Part shown: positions 5,058-5,764 of the stretch, one piece after another
Numbering within the stretch: position 1 is the stretch's first letter
Layout: every line of letters begins with the position of its first letter
Source: Desulfovibrionaceae bacterium UBA3823
Lineage (GTDB): Bacteria > Desulfobacterota > Desulfovibrionia > Desulfovibrionales > Desulfovibrionaceae
Length of the DNA: 5,764 nucleotides
Direction of reading: 5' to 3'
Assembly (NCBI GenBank): GCA_002369295.1
Contig: DFDR01000023.1
Location: 1 to 5,764, forward strand
Made by a program: the position numbers and the translations under genes
The notes under the pieces: model-generated
Told to the model about the DNA's origin: nothing
What the model saw: only the letters and a program-made list of their open reading frames with translations
Databases searched by the model: none

Positions 5058-5764
5058 TCTCCGGCAAGCAGCTGCTCGGCCTCATCAACGACGTCCTCGA
5101 CATGTCCAAGATCGAGAGCGGCAAGATGACGCTGAAGCCGGAGGAGCTCTCCCTGCGCGAGACCATGGAGACCATGTGCGACATCAACCGTCCGCAGCTC
5201 AAGGTCAAGCAGCAGAATTTCGACGTCTTCATCTCCGGCATACTTGCCGAGACTGTCGACTGCGACGGGCTGCGCCTCAACCAGGTGCTCCTCAACTTCC
5301 TGAGCAACGCCGTCAAGTTCACGCCTGAACACGGTTCCGTCGAGCTCGAACTCAGGCAGGAGCCTTCGCCCAAGGGCGACGGCTGGGTGCGCTGCCACTT
5401 CACCGTCAGGGACACCGGCATCGGCATGACTGAGGCGTTTCGGAAGAAGCTTTTCACGGCTTTCGAACGCGAGGACAGCCGCCGGGTGAACCGTACGCAG
5501 GGCACGGGCCTCGGACTTGCCATCGTCAAGTACATCGTGACCGCCATGGGTGGCACCATCGATGTGAAGACTGGGGGCGGCAAGGGGTCGAGCTTCCACG
5601 TGACCATCGACTTTGAGCGCGTGCCGTCCCCGCAGGACCTGCATCTTCCGCCGTGGCGCGTGCTCGTGGTCGATGACTGCGCCAGGCTGCGCGAGACGGC
5701 GGAATACGCCCTCAGGGAGCTTGGCGTCCAGGTCCAGACCTGCGGAAGCGGTGCCAAGGCCGTT
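5054..5764 (+). CDS. Sensor kinase fragment 3: HATPase domain and start of receiver domain, runs off window
   Basis: Kinase coding resumes at DCLKKI (from 5036) in the frame one base back from fragment 2. The first ATG is at 5054, overlapping the TGA of fragment 2 as ATGA. Downstream are [17 protein letters not shown], the end of the dimerisation domain, then the HATPase N box [13 protein letters not shown] (Asn at 5306-5308), G1 box DTGIGM (from 5411), F box FTAFERED and G2 box GTGLGLAIV (from 5501). After a short linker, WRVLVVDD (acidic pair at 5672-5677) begins a response-regulator receiver domain. Its phospho-acceptor Asp is beyond the edge. All ATP-binding motifs are intact, so this part is not visibly decayed. 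The frame is open to the last base. Confidence 0.6.
   Translation, partial: MISGKQLLGLINDVLDMSKIESGKMTLKPEELSLRETMETMCDINRPQLKVKQQNFDVFISGILAETVDCDGLRLNQVLLNFLSNAVKFTPEHGSVELELRQEPSPKGDGWVRCHFTVRDTGIGMTEAFRKKLFTAFEREDSRRVNRTQGTGLGLAIVKYIVTAMGGTIDVKTGGGKGSSFHVTIDFERVPSPQDLHLPPWRVLVVDDCARLRETAEYALRELGVQVQTCGSGAKAV

Larger units (their letters stand above)
3786..5764 (+). pseudogene. Hybrid sensor histidine kinase gene, interrupted by a stop codon and a frameshift; 3' end outside window
   Basis: Joining three reading segments restores one normal membrane sensor kinase. Numbering from the ATG at 3786, it has helix 1 (about 7-28), a periplasmic Cache-like sensor region (about 30-295), helix 2 (about 299-325), an Ala/Glu-rich coiled coil (about 326-380), then HisKA with phospho-acceptor His390 in [10 protein letters not shown]. 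HATPase motifs and the start of a receiver domain follow. Codon 195 is TAG (4368-4370) in an otherwise continuous frame. Near 5031-5038 the frame moves by one base: GEPARI continues as DCLKKI in another frame, as expected from loss of one base. Two independent lesions suggest a pseudogene, although two sequencing errors would look the same. The start at 3786 has AGG 7 bases before it; the ATG at 3756 is possible. The signal and output are unknown. Confidence 0.75.

Overview
The window looks like chromosomal DNA from a GC-rich member of the Desulfovibrionaceae (Desulfovibrio, Bilophila and relatives). This rests on the GC-rich coding style, the long-form SAICAR synthase, and the order hisD-purC-fabI, which I recall from Desulfovibrio. 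The assignment is an inference and was not checked by a database search.

Layout. Positions 1-30 hold the right half of a rho-independent terminator from a gene that ends just outside the window. A probable sigma-70-type promoter follows at 93-121. It drives a co-directional cluster: hisD (144-1445, histidinol dehydrogenase), purC (1509-2405, SAICAR synthase), fabI (2426-3196, enoyl-ACP reductase) and a 43-residue single-helix membrane protein of unknown function (3199-3330). The last two genes are separated by only 2 bases. All key residues of the three enzymes are present, so they appear functional. HisD and PurC serve pathways that meet at AICAR, which histidine synthesis releases and purine synthesis uses. 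FabI belongs to fatty acid elongation and has no direct metabolic tie to the other two.

After a stretch with several small hairpins comes a complete tRNA-Ser(GGA) with encoded CCA (3413-3503). A 16-bp hairpin follows it and is probably its terminator. About 230 bases without a credible gene lie between the tRNA and the next gene, and they end in a strong promoter (3701-3729).

That promoter leads into a large hybrid sensor histidine kinase: membrane helix, Cache-like sensor region, second helix, coiled coil, HisKA, HATPase and receiver domain, which runs off the right edge. The gene is broken twice: an in-frame TAG at 4368-4370, and a one-base frameshift near 5031-5038. Both breaks have a start codon beside them (TAG-ATT-ATG, and an ATGA overlap). 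The locus could therefore be a pseudogene, two sequencing errors, or a kinase made in three coupled pieces. The first two are more likely. The downstream HATPase motifs are still intact, which points to recent breakage or error.

I found no CRISPR array, insertion sequence, phage gene or clearly new system. The features most worth a second look are the doubly interrupted kinase and the structured RNA around the tRNA gene.
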